A DNA stretch of 64,000 bases from Stictocephala bisonia (taxonomy: Eukaryota; Arthropoda; Insecta; Hemiptera; Membracidae): positions 372,001 to 436,000 of the forward strand of contig JAQJVL010000666.1 in NCBI GenBank assembly GCA_035578905.1, read 5' to 3'. Shown piece after piece: positions 45,095 to 56,454 of the stretch; the first letter of the stretch is position 1; each line of letters opens with the position of its first letter. The notes beneath the pieces are model-generated. The model saw only the letters and a list, made by a program, of their open reading frames with translations. It made no database searches and was not told where the DNA came from. A program made the position numbers and the translations under genes.

Positions 45095-47470
45095 GATGTA
45101 GAGAATAATGTTTCTGAATACCAGTTTGACTAAGTCCAGTCAAGAGGAGAAAGATGTTATAAATGGATTATTTGTATAAAAGTTGCAATAAGACAAAATA
45201 CTACTGTAATGCACAGTTTTAAGTTTGTTTGTCTTGGGCATGCCTCCTTTACGTGCCCGTATAGCCCAATTTTAAAGGATAATTATATTCAATTTTTGAG
45301 AGTAAATGTTCATTCCTTGTTAAGTGGAAGTAAAATTTGATTTTTATATAAAATATGCACTATTCTCAATTAACTCATTTTATTTTTGAAAACTTTTGAT
45401 TATATTTTCAAATTTTTTTCAAAAACTTAACATTTTTTGGAAACATTTTGTAAATTGTTTTATTAGAACAATACAAATAAGTGTACAGAATACAAAAAAG
45501 TGTTATTTTCTTACATAAATATCTATATAGGTAAGCAAAGTTACAGGAGAAAAATCGGCATTAATGTGTTTAGACATATATTAAACATTTTTAATATTTA
45601 ATTTTGGGTCTGAGATTTTATTTTTTTTGGGGTTTTGTTACAACATTTTATATTTTGCCTGCAGGTTTTTGGGCGCAAAACACAGTGACTACTGAAATAC
45701 CCTACTATTTCTTGAATTTATTGAATATATATTGCATATATTGAAAAATTAGCTGATCAATACCGGGAAAGAGTGCAACGTTACCACGTTCGAACGGAAT
45801 GCCGTCGCCTATTACCGGCTTTGAAACCAAGTTTGTATGAACCTTTTCTCATAAAGACTTTTCGACCTTTTTAAAATGACAGATTTAAAATGTTTTTACT
45901 TTAATTTTGTTTGCTTAAATTAAAGTAAACAGGACATCTCATAGGGGGTCCACTATCCACACCACTCAAGTATATTTATATGTTCGCAAACTGGAAAGAT
46001 ATTTTGGTGTGTTCACAAGCTTGACGATTTTACACTAGTTCGCAAACAAGACAAACGGCGAGGAGTACAGCTGCATTCAAATACCAACCAGGGCTTATGC
46101 TGTCATTCCACCATGCCAACCGCTGACAAACTTCAAAGACTCCCTGGTTTCTATAAAACCAATGGTTTAGTTTAAACGTTTTAAAACTAAAACTGAAAGA
46201 CTTATCTGACTTAATATCACGTTTGATATTTTGATGCAGGCCTAAATCGTTTCTTATCTAGTAGATTATTAAATATTTTTTTGTTGCATGAAATGTGGCC
46301 CCTCTGAACTAACCCTGTGTGGCCCCGGGGCAATCTGCCCCTTTTGCTCCCCCCCCTCTCTGGGCGGCTCTGGACACAAATAATGAAGAAGTGATCACTA
46401 TCTAAGACAACAGCTACGTTAAGACGTACACTATTATGGTAGCACAATGATCAAAAACAGCAACGATATGTTGAACAGACAATAGTAACAAAACAAATAC
46501 AATATTACATTAATGATGCAAATTATAAATACAATGTTTAATATTATATCCATTATCGATTAGTTTTGGTAATTATTATTAAGAAGGCTATTGAAATAAG
46601 CTTTTATTTGAAGGGAGGTGATTTAATGAAGCGTGGATTTTTTCACTACATTAAGGATAACTAGTGATTTTTTTTGGCCTCCAGGAGGGATAATTTGTAC
46701 CTCTTAATGGCAACACTGGTCCCCACAAACCAGGGCGCCACCACCGCCAGTGCCGCAGGGTTAAACCGGTTGGTTTGTTGGTTAGTCAAGTTTGAAGTTT
46801 ATGATTTGATCCAAGGCAGCAATGCTAGATATTATTTAGTTATTTGCTTTCAGTTGAAGAGTATGAAAGTGTTGTAATCATTTACAGTAAAAAATAATGA
46901 CATAGTGTAATGATAAAATATTTAAGTAATTTTTGAGATATCAATTGTTAATCAAATGTAAGTAGCCTAGGCCGAACCTAACTTCAATATTTTCCTTAGA
47001 CATGCTCTTCTTTTTTGAACTTAATTAGATTTATTGTATGATTTGTTTAACACTTAATTTGGTTAGCTTGCAGTTTCCACTCACCAAACAAAATGTCTTA
47101 AACTTTTGTAGTTTAAGCTGATCATACTGGTTTAAACTAAGGTGAAAGGCCACCTGTATAAGCTGTAGGCCCTAGTTTATTTTAGAAGTAACACAAGTTT
47201 AATCTTATTTTAATTATTATGACTATGTTATTGTTACCATATTCAAATCTGCGTAAAACTCGCTTTTTAAAGAAAAATCGAAAACTAGTTTTTTATCTGA
47301 TAATGTAAAAACAAACTTTTTTAAAAATCGTTTTTCGACATCTTTTTTCATTTGTCGAGTTTTTATGCTGAACACAAATACATAACTGGTTTTGTAGTAA
47401 AATTATTTTTTCGGCTCGAAAATGCAGGTTTTTTTACTGACATAACCACTTATCATACTTATCCTAATTG
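45095..47470. other. AT-rich DNA with no recognised gene
   Basis: At about 46292-46374 lies TGGCCCCGGGGCAATCTGCC followed by CCCCTCTCTGGGCGGCTCTG. On the minus strand it starts CAGAGCCGCCCAGAGAGG, in the style of a hAT-type terminus, but no partner end was found. Otherwise only chance frames. Confidence 0.35.
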
Positions 47471-47479
47471 TCTATTTTC

Positions 47480-48720
47480 TCAACGAAAATTCGTAATTTG
47501 CGTTAAATTCGGGTGTTTGGCCTCTGTGACGGCCTGCCGGCCGTCACTCCAGCAGGAATATAGGTGAATTCGGTTTTTGTGATTAATAGTTGTTCTATAT
47601 AATGATCGCGGAATAGCCGCTATTCGTGATTCGCCGCGAAAGTAATTTTTCAGTTATATCTCGATAAATATTTGAATATTTGTAATAGACCAAAATAGTT
47701 TTCAAATTTGTATTCAGCGCAACAAAACATCAAATTAAAAATATATGATTAAATACCATTTAAATTAACGGAAATATGTAACATTGTTTTTTTTCGAATT
47801 TGTTGGTTAAATACGTTATTTCCGTGGAATAAAAAGCATATCTCGTGAAAATACAGCCAATTCTTGACCCATTTCAAGCAAAATGTTCCAAATTTGTTTG
47901 GTGGCAAGAAATTGCATAAATACCTTCAATTGATTTAGGTTATTTTTAATAACTTAATGTAATTTATCGTTGACACTATTTTGCAGTGTTATTTCTGATG
48001 TCAATAAAGAATTTCTGAGTTTGTAATTGGAATATGAAGTTTTCACTAACCTCAAAATATTAGGTAGGCTAATTATATACAACTGGGCCCTTGTCGAAGC
48101 TTTTGCTAAAAAATTGTTTTTCATAGTAGGCCTAGGCCTACAAAAATAACCAAGAAACAAGGATATGATTGTTTTTTTCTCAGCGGAAAAGCCAGATTCT
48201 TTTTTTCTCAGCGGAAAAGCCAGAAAAATGAGAAAGATGAATGGGCCTATTCTTTTCTGTAAATCTTTTAGGTATTTATGCAGTTTCCTGCCACCAAACA
48301 AAATAGGAAATTTTGCTTGAAATAGGTTTAGAGTTGACTATTTTCACAAGATAGGCTATACTTTTTATTCTGCGAAATCACATATTTTACTGAAAAATTC
48401 GAAAAAATCAATGTCACACCTTTTAGTATTTCTGTTAATTTAAATGGTATTTTAATCATCTTTCTTTAATTTTGATTAGTTTTTTAGGACTGAATACAAA
48501 ATTGAAAACTATTTTGGTCTAATACAATTATTTCTCGAGATATAATGGAAAAACTACTTTCGCGACGAATCGCGATGATAGGCCATTACACGATCATTAT
48601 ATACAACAACTAATAATCACAAAAACAGAATTCACCTATATTCCCGCCAGAGTGACGGCCGGCAGGCCAACACCTGAATTCCGTGCAAATTATGAATTAA
48701 ACCACGTATTTTACCAAAAA
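47480..48720. mobile_element. 1.2-kb fold-back (palindromic) element
   Basis: Arms of about 460 bp (about 47480-47945 and 48245-48720) are inverted copies: GGCCTGCCGGCCGTCACT / AGTGACGGCCGGCAGGCC, GAATATAGGTGAATTC / GAATTCACCTATATTC, TTTCGCGGCGAATC / TCGCGACGAATCGC. The centre (about 47945-48245) has a 29-bp tandem duplication of TTTTCTCAGCGGAAAAGCCA. No coding capacity. Such elements extrude hairpins and are moved in trans, if at all. Confidence 0.85.
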
Positions 48721-48899
48721 AAACAAAAAAAAACGGTACATTATAATGAAACGGACATATATATTTTGTCGTAAATATATTAATGTGGGTACTCGAATTG
48801 TGAGGAATTTTCCCCTGATCACGAATATCGGTTTTTAAAATCGAGCCATTAATAAGCATGTTAGTGCCAGAAATGTGCTGATTTCAGTGAGTTTTATGT

Positions 48900-49190
48900 T
48901 CTGTTATGATAGGGCTTGGTTGAGTAGGCCCTATTGATAGGTTTGGTTATGCTTTGTTTAGTTTGATTATGTTAGATTTGATTATGTTATGTTAGGGTTG
49001 GATAGGGAGGTCATGTTTCAGGTTAGGTTTGATTAGGTTATAGTTATCTAGGTTTATTTAGGTTATGTTTGAATTAGTTATTAATTACCTCTATTATATA
49101 ATAGGTTTGTAGCTTATTTAGTTAAAACCCTTCAAAGTTCATAGGGTTCAAAGTTAACCTAACTTAACATAATCTAACCAAACCTAAGTA
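48900..49190. repeat. Degenerate TTAGG/AGGTT-like tract
   Basis: Many words such as GGTTAGGTTTGATTAGGTTA, in one orientation to about 49090 and in the complementary orientation (TTAACCTAACTTAACATAAT) at about 49155-49190. Such words are common in insect intergenic DNA and share composition with the TTAGG telomere repeat, but this is not a telomeric array. Confidence 0.5.
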
Positions 49191-49222
49191 AATCGTGCAT
49201 TTCTGCCCTCAACAAACTGGTA

Positions 49223-49480
49223 TGTAGATGCATTATTGAGGTTGTCTTTGACAAAACGTTCATGAAACGATTGCTCGTAGAGTCCAGGAGCGTGGAGTTC
49301 TATCAACACTATGTAAGTGGATGGATTCTATGCTCAAGTCCAGGCAAGTTAGTGCTTCCCTTCTCGACGTGACTAGATAGGTCATGAAGGTGAGGAGATG
49401 CCCATAATGTTGGGTACTTTCCCTACTATTGTGGAATTTGGTCGTTAATGACCTTTTGAAATCATTAACCGGTCCAACTC
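49223..49480 (+). pseudogene. LOA-like LINE RT scrap
   Basis: Pieces WMDSMLKSRQVSASLLDVT, then VRRCP and LLLWNLVVNDLLKSLT, match the palm region of the LOA-type LINE at 57.9-58.2 kb (WVDHMLRGRRIQSTL, GCPQGGVLSPLLWDLVVDDL). A stop and a missing GGVLSP residue mark it as dead. Confidence 0.65.
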
Positions 49481-49489
49481 TGTATTCGT

Positions 49490-49997
49490 TATCGTGTTAT
49501 AATCTAGTTTGTGTCCAATCGTAATCATCCCTGTCCACTCGGAACAAAAACAAACTCGAGTAATTTATTTATACGGCAACACATCATTTTACAAATTTAA
49601 TTAATTAAATCAGTAATGGTGGCAAACAGTTCATACATCTCTTAGCATCAGAAAACTTAAATAAGTATCATGCAAGTATATAATGCAAGTAGAAACAGCC
49701 ATTAACAAACACCACAATAATAAATTCAGACAATATCAGTCATCTATAACAAGCAATTTACAAGAGAAGCACACTAACAATAATAAACTATCCAAATCAC
49801 CAACAGCAAAAAAAACAATAACAAAATATAATATGCAACCATCAACAACAATATATCATACATCTTACAACAAAGCAAACTTAACAGTTAAAGAGCATCA
49901 AACAACTATTTTAATCAAGTGAGTTGCTTAAATGTAATAATAAATAAGAAAAACAGCCTAAATTAGTCGCTTTGGCGCATCAGAATGATTCTGAGAC
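49490..49997. mobile_element. Repeat terminus, inverted partner of the window start
   Basis: Ends TTTGGCGCATCAGAATGATT then CTGAGAC (49971-49997). The inner block about 49490-49560 (GTGTCCAATCGTAATCATCC and on) pairs with 168-235. The intervening 410 bp is AT-rich and lengthened relative to the other copy. An open frame at 49683-49922 is Asn/Thr-rich low complexity and not supported as a gene. Confidence 0.55.
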
Positions 49998-50029
49998 ATT
50001 GATATTTCTTATTCATTGTGACACTATCG

Positions 50030-50117
50030 ATGCATCGTGCTACTTTCGATGCATCAATATCTTGACTAGTCATGAATCGAATCATATCGATTTTTCGATG
50101 CATTGCACACTCCTAAT
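50030..50117 (-). mobile_element. hAT-like terminus
   Basis: ATCGATGCATCGTGC-type words ending GCATTGCACACTCCTAA; on the minus strand it starts TTAGGAGTGTGCAATGCATC. Similar to the terminus at about 2800-2897. No partner end was seen. Confidence 0.4.
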
Positions 50118-50343
50118 TTTTATTATTAATTGCAGTTAGAAATTAAATCAATTGAGTCAGCTTTAAATGACTGCTGCTTTCAGATGTAAATTAGAAAAGC
50201 ATATGATTGAAGATACTGTATGTTTAAATAACATAAATATATTGAACAGTTTACAATGCAGACCAGTCCATCCTAATTACTTTATCACGTGATAAAAGTA
50301 CTAATTGTCTCTTGATTTCAGGGATTGGAAAAAACAGTATTCT

Positions 50344-50610
50344 ATGGCTGTAGAAAAGAACAGGGATTGGCGAGATTTGTATGCATTGGTATCAGGAAGA
50401 AAGGGACGCCCACCTCCGAGTTATGTAAAGAAAGAATTAAATGATAATAAACAGAGAATACTTGAAGGTTTGAAGTATTTTCAAAATGAAGAGGTTAAAC
50501 CAAGTGCTAATCAAGACAACTCCTTCATAGAGTGTGGAAGCAGTTGGAGTAAAGAAAAGAAGAGCGATGTAACTGCTCCCTTTCTCTTGAAAAAACTTCA
50601 TTTAATGACA
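50344..50610 (+). CDS. Nup188: NUP188-like nucleoporin, first coding exon
   Basis: ATG at 50344 opens 89 codons: MAVEKNRDWRDLYALVSGRK, KKELNDNKQRILEGLKYFQN, FLLKKLHLMT. The donor ACA|GTGAGT follows 50610 in phase 0. The pattern W-x-x-L-x-x-L-x-S-G-R, then ELN...R-LEGL-x-Y-F and a Leu-rich segment matches the N-terminus of human NUP188, a large scaffold protein of the inner ring of the nuclear pore. An acceptor (TTTCAG, 50316-50321) precedes the ATG by 22 bp, so the 5' UTR is spliced. This start was chosen because human NUP188 also begins a few residues before the same Trp motif. A frame open upstream of the ATG is intron. Confidence 0.7.
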
Positions 50611-50901
50611 GTGAGTTTTATCTTTTTTCATCAAACAAATATATATCTATATATATACACCAACTCAGATGTGTTTGTGGTTTTTACCTACCATTAACCT
50701 TTCATTCGGAATTTTTCTAAGTCAGATTCTTCTATAATTTCACCGTGATACTTATATTGAGATACTCTTTATTTTTTCATATTTTTTGCTTGTGAATTTC
50801 GGTGCTAATGTAAGGAATGAAATCTTATTTTTTCAATTGAAATGTGTAGACCTACTTTTTCCACAATTGCTTTCCAGATTTCAATTTGCTTTTGGGTAGT
50901 G

Positions 50902-51201
50902 TTAATATCTCGAAAAGCAAGCAAGGTTATCAGCAAAAGTTAAACAATCAACTTTAATATTGGTTTGACCTAACTTAATGGGGTGATCTACGTTATTTCC
51001 TACTTTTTGTTTCCGCAATTCCTGGATTACTTTATCTAAAACGCAGATAAATAATAAGGGCGAGAGTCCATCTCCTTGTCTAACTCCCGTTTTATTTGGT
51101 TCTGAAATTTCTCCCATAAATTTTACTTTAGATTTAGTTTTATAATTGGGCCAGGTTGAAAGCGACCAGCGTGGTATATTTAGCGCATGTAGGGGTTCCA
51201 A
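50902..51201 (-). pseudogene. RTE-like LINE RT, motifs B and C
   Basis: Open stretch with WPNYKTKSKVKFMGEISEPN, KTGVRQGDGLSPLLFICVLD, KVIQELRKQKVGNNV and DCLTFADNLACF. GVRQGDGLSPLLF is RT motif B; FADN is motif C with the second Asp changed to Asn. It is part of the LINE at 50885-54180. Confidence 0.75.
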
Positions 51202-51885
51202 CAGCAGACGGGAAGTGTTCCACCATTCTGTCTCTAAATGGTGTGAGGGGCAGTGTTGGAAGTGGGGACAACAGACACAATCAGCTGGTGAAGTTGTGGT
51301 GGGTTACGATGCACGTGGTGCTTAATCTTCATCACTCCCTTTTTTGTAGGTTAAGTTAAAGGTCGTAGAGAAAACAGCTTGAATTATAACAGTTGATTTT
51401 ATACAGCCATAATTTTGTATATTTTCATTTTTGAAGTTATTATAAGTTATGTTGAAATTGAATATTACGTTCTTACTTGATCTATCACGACTTATACAGT
51501 TAGCAAAGTATATAAATTGCATACGAAGTAATATGTAAATAAAACATACAAAAGTAGTAATAAATATATTTCAGTTTGGAGGTAGTCACTGAAGATTTCA
51601 GTCACCTTATAAGTATTTCAAATAAAACATATTTAAAACAATATCACAAATCAAATTATATTGTAACCTCAGTATAAATCGGTAATGTCAACAAACCGAC
51701 TACACCAGCTGATTCCTCGCTCCTTTCTCAGGTTCTTCCCAGAAAGGAGAACTAGATTCCAGTTCACTCACATTCCCGGCCCGCCAATATTCTCTTGGCA
51801 ACCAGTAAGCACCTAGCACGGTGACGTAATACACGGAGCTTCCCACTGCGTAATTATGACGACAAAATGTTTAAGTGGCATAGTG

Positions 51886-51930
51886 GCACGTTGGTTCAGT
51901 GGTAGGAGGAGCCTAATTTTCTGTCTCACT
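51886..51930 (+). other. tRNA-Gly-like A-box fragment
   Basis: GGCACGTTGGTTCAGTGGTA followed by GGAGG resembles the 5' half of a tRNA-Gly (GTTGGTTCAGTGGTAG is an A box). No matching B box or acceptor stem follows within 60 bp, so it is a tRNA or SINE fragment and not a working tRNA gene. Confidence 0.35.
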
Positions 51931-52589
51931 TCAATGACTATTATAATACTCTATAACACTCATAGATGTATAATACTCTCTCACACAGGTTCTTCAATTA
52001 GGTCGCAATTAAAGCGGTTCAACTATAGTTAGTGTTTCCCTTATCAATGCTAGAGTTTTAAGGTTTGGAAGAGAGATTCATTGGTTAATGGAGTCATATG
52101 CTTTTTTAAATCGACGAATGTACAAACAATATTTTTGTTATAAATCTTTTGATGTCTAAGGATTAGTTTTAAGTTTAGAATTTGTCACGAAAAAGATCTG
52201 TTTGGTCTAAAATCGTCTTGGTATTCACCAATTTTTGGTTGTAATCGAGAAGACATTGTGAGAGAATTTTGTATGTAACTAGAAGAAGAGATATATCCCT
52301 GTACTTGTTAACATCAGTTCTGTCCCCTTTTTCTTGTAATGGGTGTAAGAGCAATTTTCAAATCATTTGGTATTTTTTCTGTTCGTCTGATGTTTTATCT
52401 GTTGTGTAATTTCTTGTATAGTTTTTGGGCCTGCTGATTTGAAGTGTTTTGCAACAATTCCATATTTACCGTATGCTTTGTTGTTTTTAAGTCTTTTAAT
52501 TTTCCTACTTATTTCGGTTTCATGTGGTTCCTGTCAATCCGTGTTTGTATTTATATTGATAAGTGATAGAAATTTATTAGTTTTATTTT

Positions 52590-52853
52590 TATTTATTTAT
52601 TCATAAGACGCTGATCGTCAAGATATGGGCGAATATGGATTTCGAATGAGTGTGATGAGTGTAGATGAGCGAATGTAGTCATTGTTACAAACTAAGGCCG
52701 ACTATTCCTTACAAAGTGTCATTAATTAATAGCCCAATGACAAATGAACAGCCGGTTCATCAGCTGGTGGTTATCAGCTGATCCTTCTCAAAATGTATTA
52801 TGACTGATTGGGATCGAACTGAGAAGCTTTAGCACATGAAGCTGACATGATTT
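52590..52853 (-). mobile_element. tRNA-derived SINE, second copy
   Basis: Inverted copy of the SINE at 31491-31775: TTATTCATAAGACGCTGATC, GGCGAATATGGATTTCGAAT, GGTTATCAGCTGATCCTTCT, then the B-box complement GGGATCGAACTGAG. The A-box end is truncated near 52850. It lies inside the RTE-like LINE. Confidence 0.85.
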
Positions 52854-53220
52854 AACATCCTTTAGTTAAATCAGGACAGTTAAAAATGTTATCAAAATAT
52901 TTATATTATGAATTTCTTTTTTAAAACAAAGACTTTGTGGTTGATAACCGGTTAATTTTGTTCAAAATGTTTTGTTCAAGTTTTTCATATTGGTTTTTTG
53001 AAAGTCTTTTTCAATATCTAAAAGTTGATTTTTTCATGTTGTTTTTTTGTCTGTCTAATTAATTTAGATGTTTCTTTTCTTATATTTAAAAAGGTGTTAT
53101 ATGTATCCTCTGTTTTATTACTATTACTTAATAGTACAATTATTATCATTATTTATTACTATGTATACATTTAACTGCAACATCACATCAATTGTTGTAC
53201 CAATTATGTTTATGTCATAA

Positions 53221-53420
53221 AATCAAATCAAATCTTTTTATTCCTGAAGACAATACAAATACTGAACAGTGAAATTTGTTTTTTGTTTGCAGTCTTTTTT
53301 TAATGGTATTAGTTCTTGAGCAGTTTTAAAGACTTTTTTAATTCCTGCCAGTTGTTTGCACTTTTTTGTCAAGATTAGATGCAGTTTGTTGTTATACTCC
53401 TAGTGTCAAATTTTTGAATA
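53221..53420 (-). mobile_element. Truncated LINE 3' end with (GATTT)n tail
   Basis: AAATCAAATCAAATC followed by TTTTTATTCCTGAAGACAAT and ACAAATAC resembles the 3' end of the CR1-like LINE at 32104 (AAATCAAATCAAATCAAATA, then CTTTATTGCCGTGAAACAAA). It is a short 5'-truncated copy within the older LINE. Confidence 0.5.
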
Positions 53421-54180
53421 GCAGATTTGTTTTTAAACATTTTTTGGGGTTTAAGTTTTAAGTTTAATATTATTTTAGGTAATGATCTGAGTCAATGTTT
53501 GTTCCTTTTCGGACTTGTACATTTAGAATCTCTTTGTAATTTGGGTACGATATTGCTACATGATCAATTTGAAATTCTCCTAAGTATAGTATGTGTTAGG
53601 ACATCGCCGAGTTTTTTTTTTTGTTTAGAGAGGGTGTCTTTTTAAAATGAGTTGACAAATTTTTAAGATTGAACATTTTGCAAAGTTCAACAAGTCTTTG
53701 ACAATTATAATTTGTCCATTTATCGGCCAGGAATTTTCCCATTGTTTTTATAAATATTCTTCCTCAGCCTAACCGAGCATTAAAATCAGCCATTAAGGTT
53801 TTAATATGGTTATGTGTTATTTTTAAGATTATATTTTTCAAGTTTCCCATAATTTGTTTACTTTATTAGGATTGGACATATTTTCTTTATTAATTGGCAT
53901 GTGTACATTTATTAAAGTGTAAGAGTTGTTTGCACATTTAAGTGATATAGTCATGAGTGTTATTAATGGGCTTAAAATCAGTAATTGAATTTAGAATGTT
54001 CTTGGAGGTTATGGAGTATTTTTTAGGATTCATATATTAGTTTTACTTTTAAAAAGGTCATAATTACAAAAATCCATTGTGTTCTCATTTTCATTCTTGT
54101 TTCTTGGAGAGCTAAAATTCTGCTGTACTACTGTAAAATTCTACTGTTCTGCTGAAGTAGTGTATTTACAAACTCGACAA

Positions 54181-55323
54181 GTTTGACAGGTTGTAACAAT
54201 GTATTTATATTAAATGTGCAGAAAAAAACTTTTTGTTAGTTTTTAGTTGATAGAGGACTCCGACTTCCTCTGATTTTTTATCCTGCATTTTAACTAAGTC
54301 GCCCCAGAATCCGAAAGACTAGTTGCATCAGTAACACTGGTGGAGGATTGGTTACCTCCTGGCGTAATTTTGCAATTATCAAAATACACCATGATTGTAC
54401 TTAGAATCTTGGAGGCGTTGGGTTTGAAAACCCAGAGTGTTAAGACTGGAGATATTAATTCCAGAATACAAATTCAGCCGCACCACTGGTATCAGACGCT
54501 GACCATTTTTTTGCCGCTTGATGCAAGTCAGACGCAATATGGTTTTTTTTTTTAATTTTTTAGTTTACCATGGTCTGGAACTGCTTATTTAATTCGGAGC
54601 TATGCACCATATCTGATGGATGTTCACCATTCACCACCTTTAACCTGCAAGGGGAGCTTAAATCCTATCTCTTAGGCAAGGGCAGCTTCTAGATTTTAAT
54701 TTTGGAGTTCAAATCTAGAAGCCTGGATTTCTTGCACATAATATATCCACCACTCTACAGACAATAGACGAGGAGTTGTATTAAAAATAAAACAGTTTTT
54801 ATAAAGACTAATTGAAGAAGACTCATCAGCCATAGGCCATAAAAATTAACAGTGAAAGAGTCATTTATTGGGATGTCGAAGCATAGGGAAAATGGAATAA
54901 AATTATATTTTATACATTTTCCACCATATTCCTTTTATTTATGTATTCACAGCAATTTCCTTACCTCTAAACCATTCGTTAAGAATGTTCTAGGAAAATA
55001 ATTGTAATTCAAATAAGGTTCTTAAAAAAATAGTAACACAATTCAAAGGTAACCCAATCTAAATAAAGGATCTCAACTCTAGGCCTGTGGTTTCTAAGTG
55101 TGTAACTGACTTGCATGTTACTTTATATAAATGTTTATACAAATTAGGTACATTCCTTGATACCACAGATCTAGGTATAGTGAAAAAATGTATATGTACC
55201 ACAAACCATTGTAGTATAGTGACAGGAACTACTACTAGAGGAATACTATCTTTGAATCTATAATAAATTATTTTATGACATTATTTAAGTATATAATATA
55301 TATGTATATATATTTATTTTAAG
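54181..55323 (+). other. Rest of NUP188 intron 1
   Basis: No gene seen. It has a perfect 11-bp hairpin CTTCTAGATTT / AAATCTAGAAG (54686-54696 and 54711-54721). The intron ends in the acceptor TATTTATTTTAAG at 55323. Confidence 0.5.
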
Positions 55324-55542
55324 GGAGTGGAGTCAGGACTTGCTTGGGAAGTCCTTTCCAACTACTTGCAGTATGCTTTTCGAGGTCCACCTGACAACTT
55401 GCAACGGTTTTTAGCACAAAATGAAGAGAAAACACAGGCAGTCATTGCGGATTTATTTTGTTTTTACTATAGAGAAAGGATGTTCATTTTGAAAATTCTG
55501 TACCATATTCTTACCAATACAACAAGTAATGACTTTTACAGT
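55324..55542 (+). CDS. Nup188: NUP188-like nucleoporin, second coding exon
   Basis: 73 codons in phase 0: GVESGLAWEVLSNYLQYAFR, GPPDNLQRFLAQNEEKTQAV, FCFYYRERMFILKILYHILT, ending NDFYS at the donor AGT|GTAAGT. It aligns in pattern with human NUP188 after the first exon (a YLQ..YRG..D....L.....QALI....YYYEERTCILR.....L series). The helical, Leu-rich composition fits the alpha-solenoid. It joins in phase with exon 1. The following exons are not visible before the window end, as the intron is filled with mobile elements. Confidence 0.75.
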
Positions 55543-55734
55543 GTAAGTACCTTAAGTTATAATTATTTGTTGTAAGCTATGTAGCATTCAATATCAAACA
55601 ATATTCCTGCTTTCTTGACTTAGTCATAATATTATAACGTCATTGTAATGGATCTTATTTTTGGATAGTTAAATGGGTTTTCAGACACAAACTTTTATGT
55701 CTGGAGTATAAAACAAATGAGGATGAGTTGGATA

Positions 55735-55925
55735 ATATGTAATCTGGTTACTAGCTGACACCACCATACTCCTGTATCAGTTTTGATGAGCTTTCTGGAC
55801 TGTGTGATACATTAAGTTTGCAGTGTTCACATGAAAAAGTAAGAAAAACTGACCCCTCAGAAAGGACGTTGATTGAATAACTCAACATACTTTTCTTATT
55901 GCCCAAACATAGTTGAATAACCTGT
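55735..55925. mobile_element. Possible diverged SINE-body copy
   Basis: GTAATCTGGTTACTAGCTGA and CCTCAGAAAGGACGTTGATT match the piece at 39757-39840, with TTATTGCCCAAACA at the end in place of TTAATAGCCCAACAG. Confidence 0.35.
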
Positions 55926-56454
55926 TAGGCCTACTTAGTATTAACCCTTCTGCGCTGAATGGGAATTTTCTAAACATACAAGTAACGCTTACTTGAAAAA
56001 AAATTATTTCTCCAAAAAACAAAAACCAAAGTTAAATTTTTCTATCAATAATAATATCAATAAAAGAGTAAAAGCAGTGAATAAAAAATAAAACCATTGT
56101 GATTCAAATTAATTTGTATTATTTTTTTTAAGATTAACAAACATTTTACAAATTTATTAAAGAATTACATACAGTCCATGGTTGCTAAGAACAAAGTGTT
56201 AAATGTGCAATTTAAAAAGTTTCAAAATCAGGTTTATCTGCTAACTCAATGTTTTGTATAACAAACTAACACAGTTGACTTATTAGGCTTATATAAATAA
56301 GACATAAAGTAATATAAAATTTTAAGGATGTAATAAAATTCAAACTGAGTACCCTATTTAACATTTTTATTTAAATTATTTCACACAACATGTTTCAACG
56401 TAATAGTCATTTTCAAGTGTAAATTAAATAATTAAATTAAGTATATAACGACAC

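Larger units (their letters stand above)
50885..54180 (-). mobile_element. Old RTE-like LINE in NUP188 intron 1
   Basis: Minus-strand pieces in order: LALQETRMK near 54110 and INVHMPINKENM near 53920 (endonuclease start), MADFNARLG near 53790, LVELCKMFNLKNLSTHFKKT, QIDHVAISYPN and DSDHYLK (endonuclease end, to about 53480). The RT follows: KLKNNKAYGKYGIVAKHFKS, KKGDRTDVNKYRDISLL, VTYKILSQ and a F-V-D-x-KKAYDSI-like palm (52570-52080), then GVRQGDGLSPLLFICVLDKV and LTFADNLACF (51130-50905). Many stops and frameshifts. The YADD position reads FADN, so the catalytic site is also lost. A SINE and another LINE tail are nested in it. Confidence 0.75.

Noticed and set aside
48900..49190. Telomeric TTAGG array
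   Set aside because: The words are degenerate, change orientation and are mixed with other sequence; a telomere array would be regular.
49683..49922. 79-codon frame rich in Asn, Thr and Lys
   Set aside because: Low-complexity AT-rich sequence inside a repeat; no family resemblance.
51886..51960. Functional tRNA-Gly gene
   Set aside because: An A box is present, but no B box, anticodon stem or 3' acceptor pairing follows.
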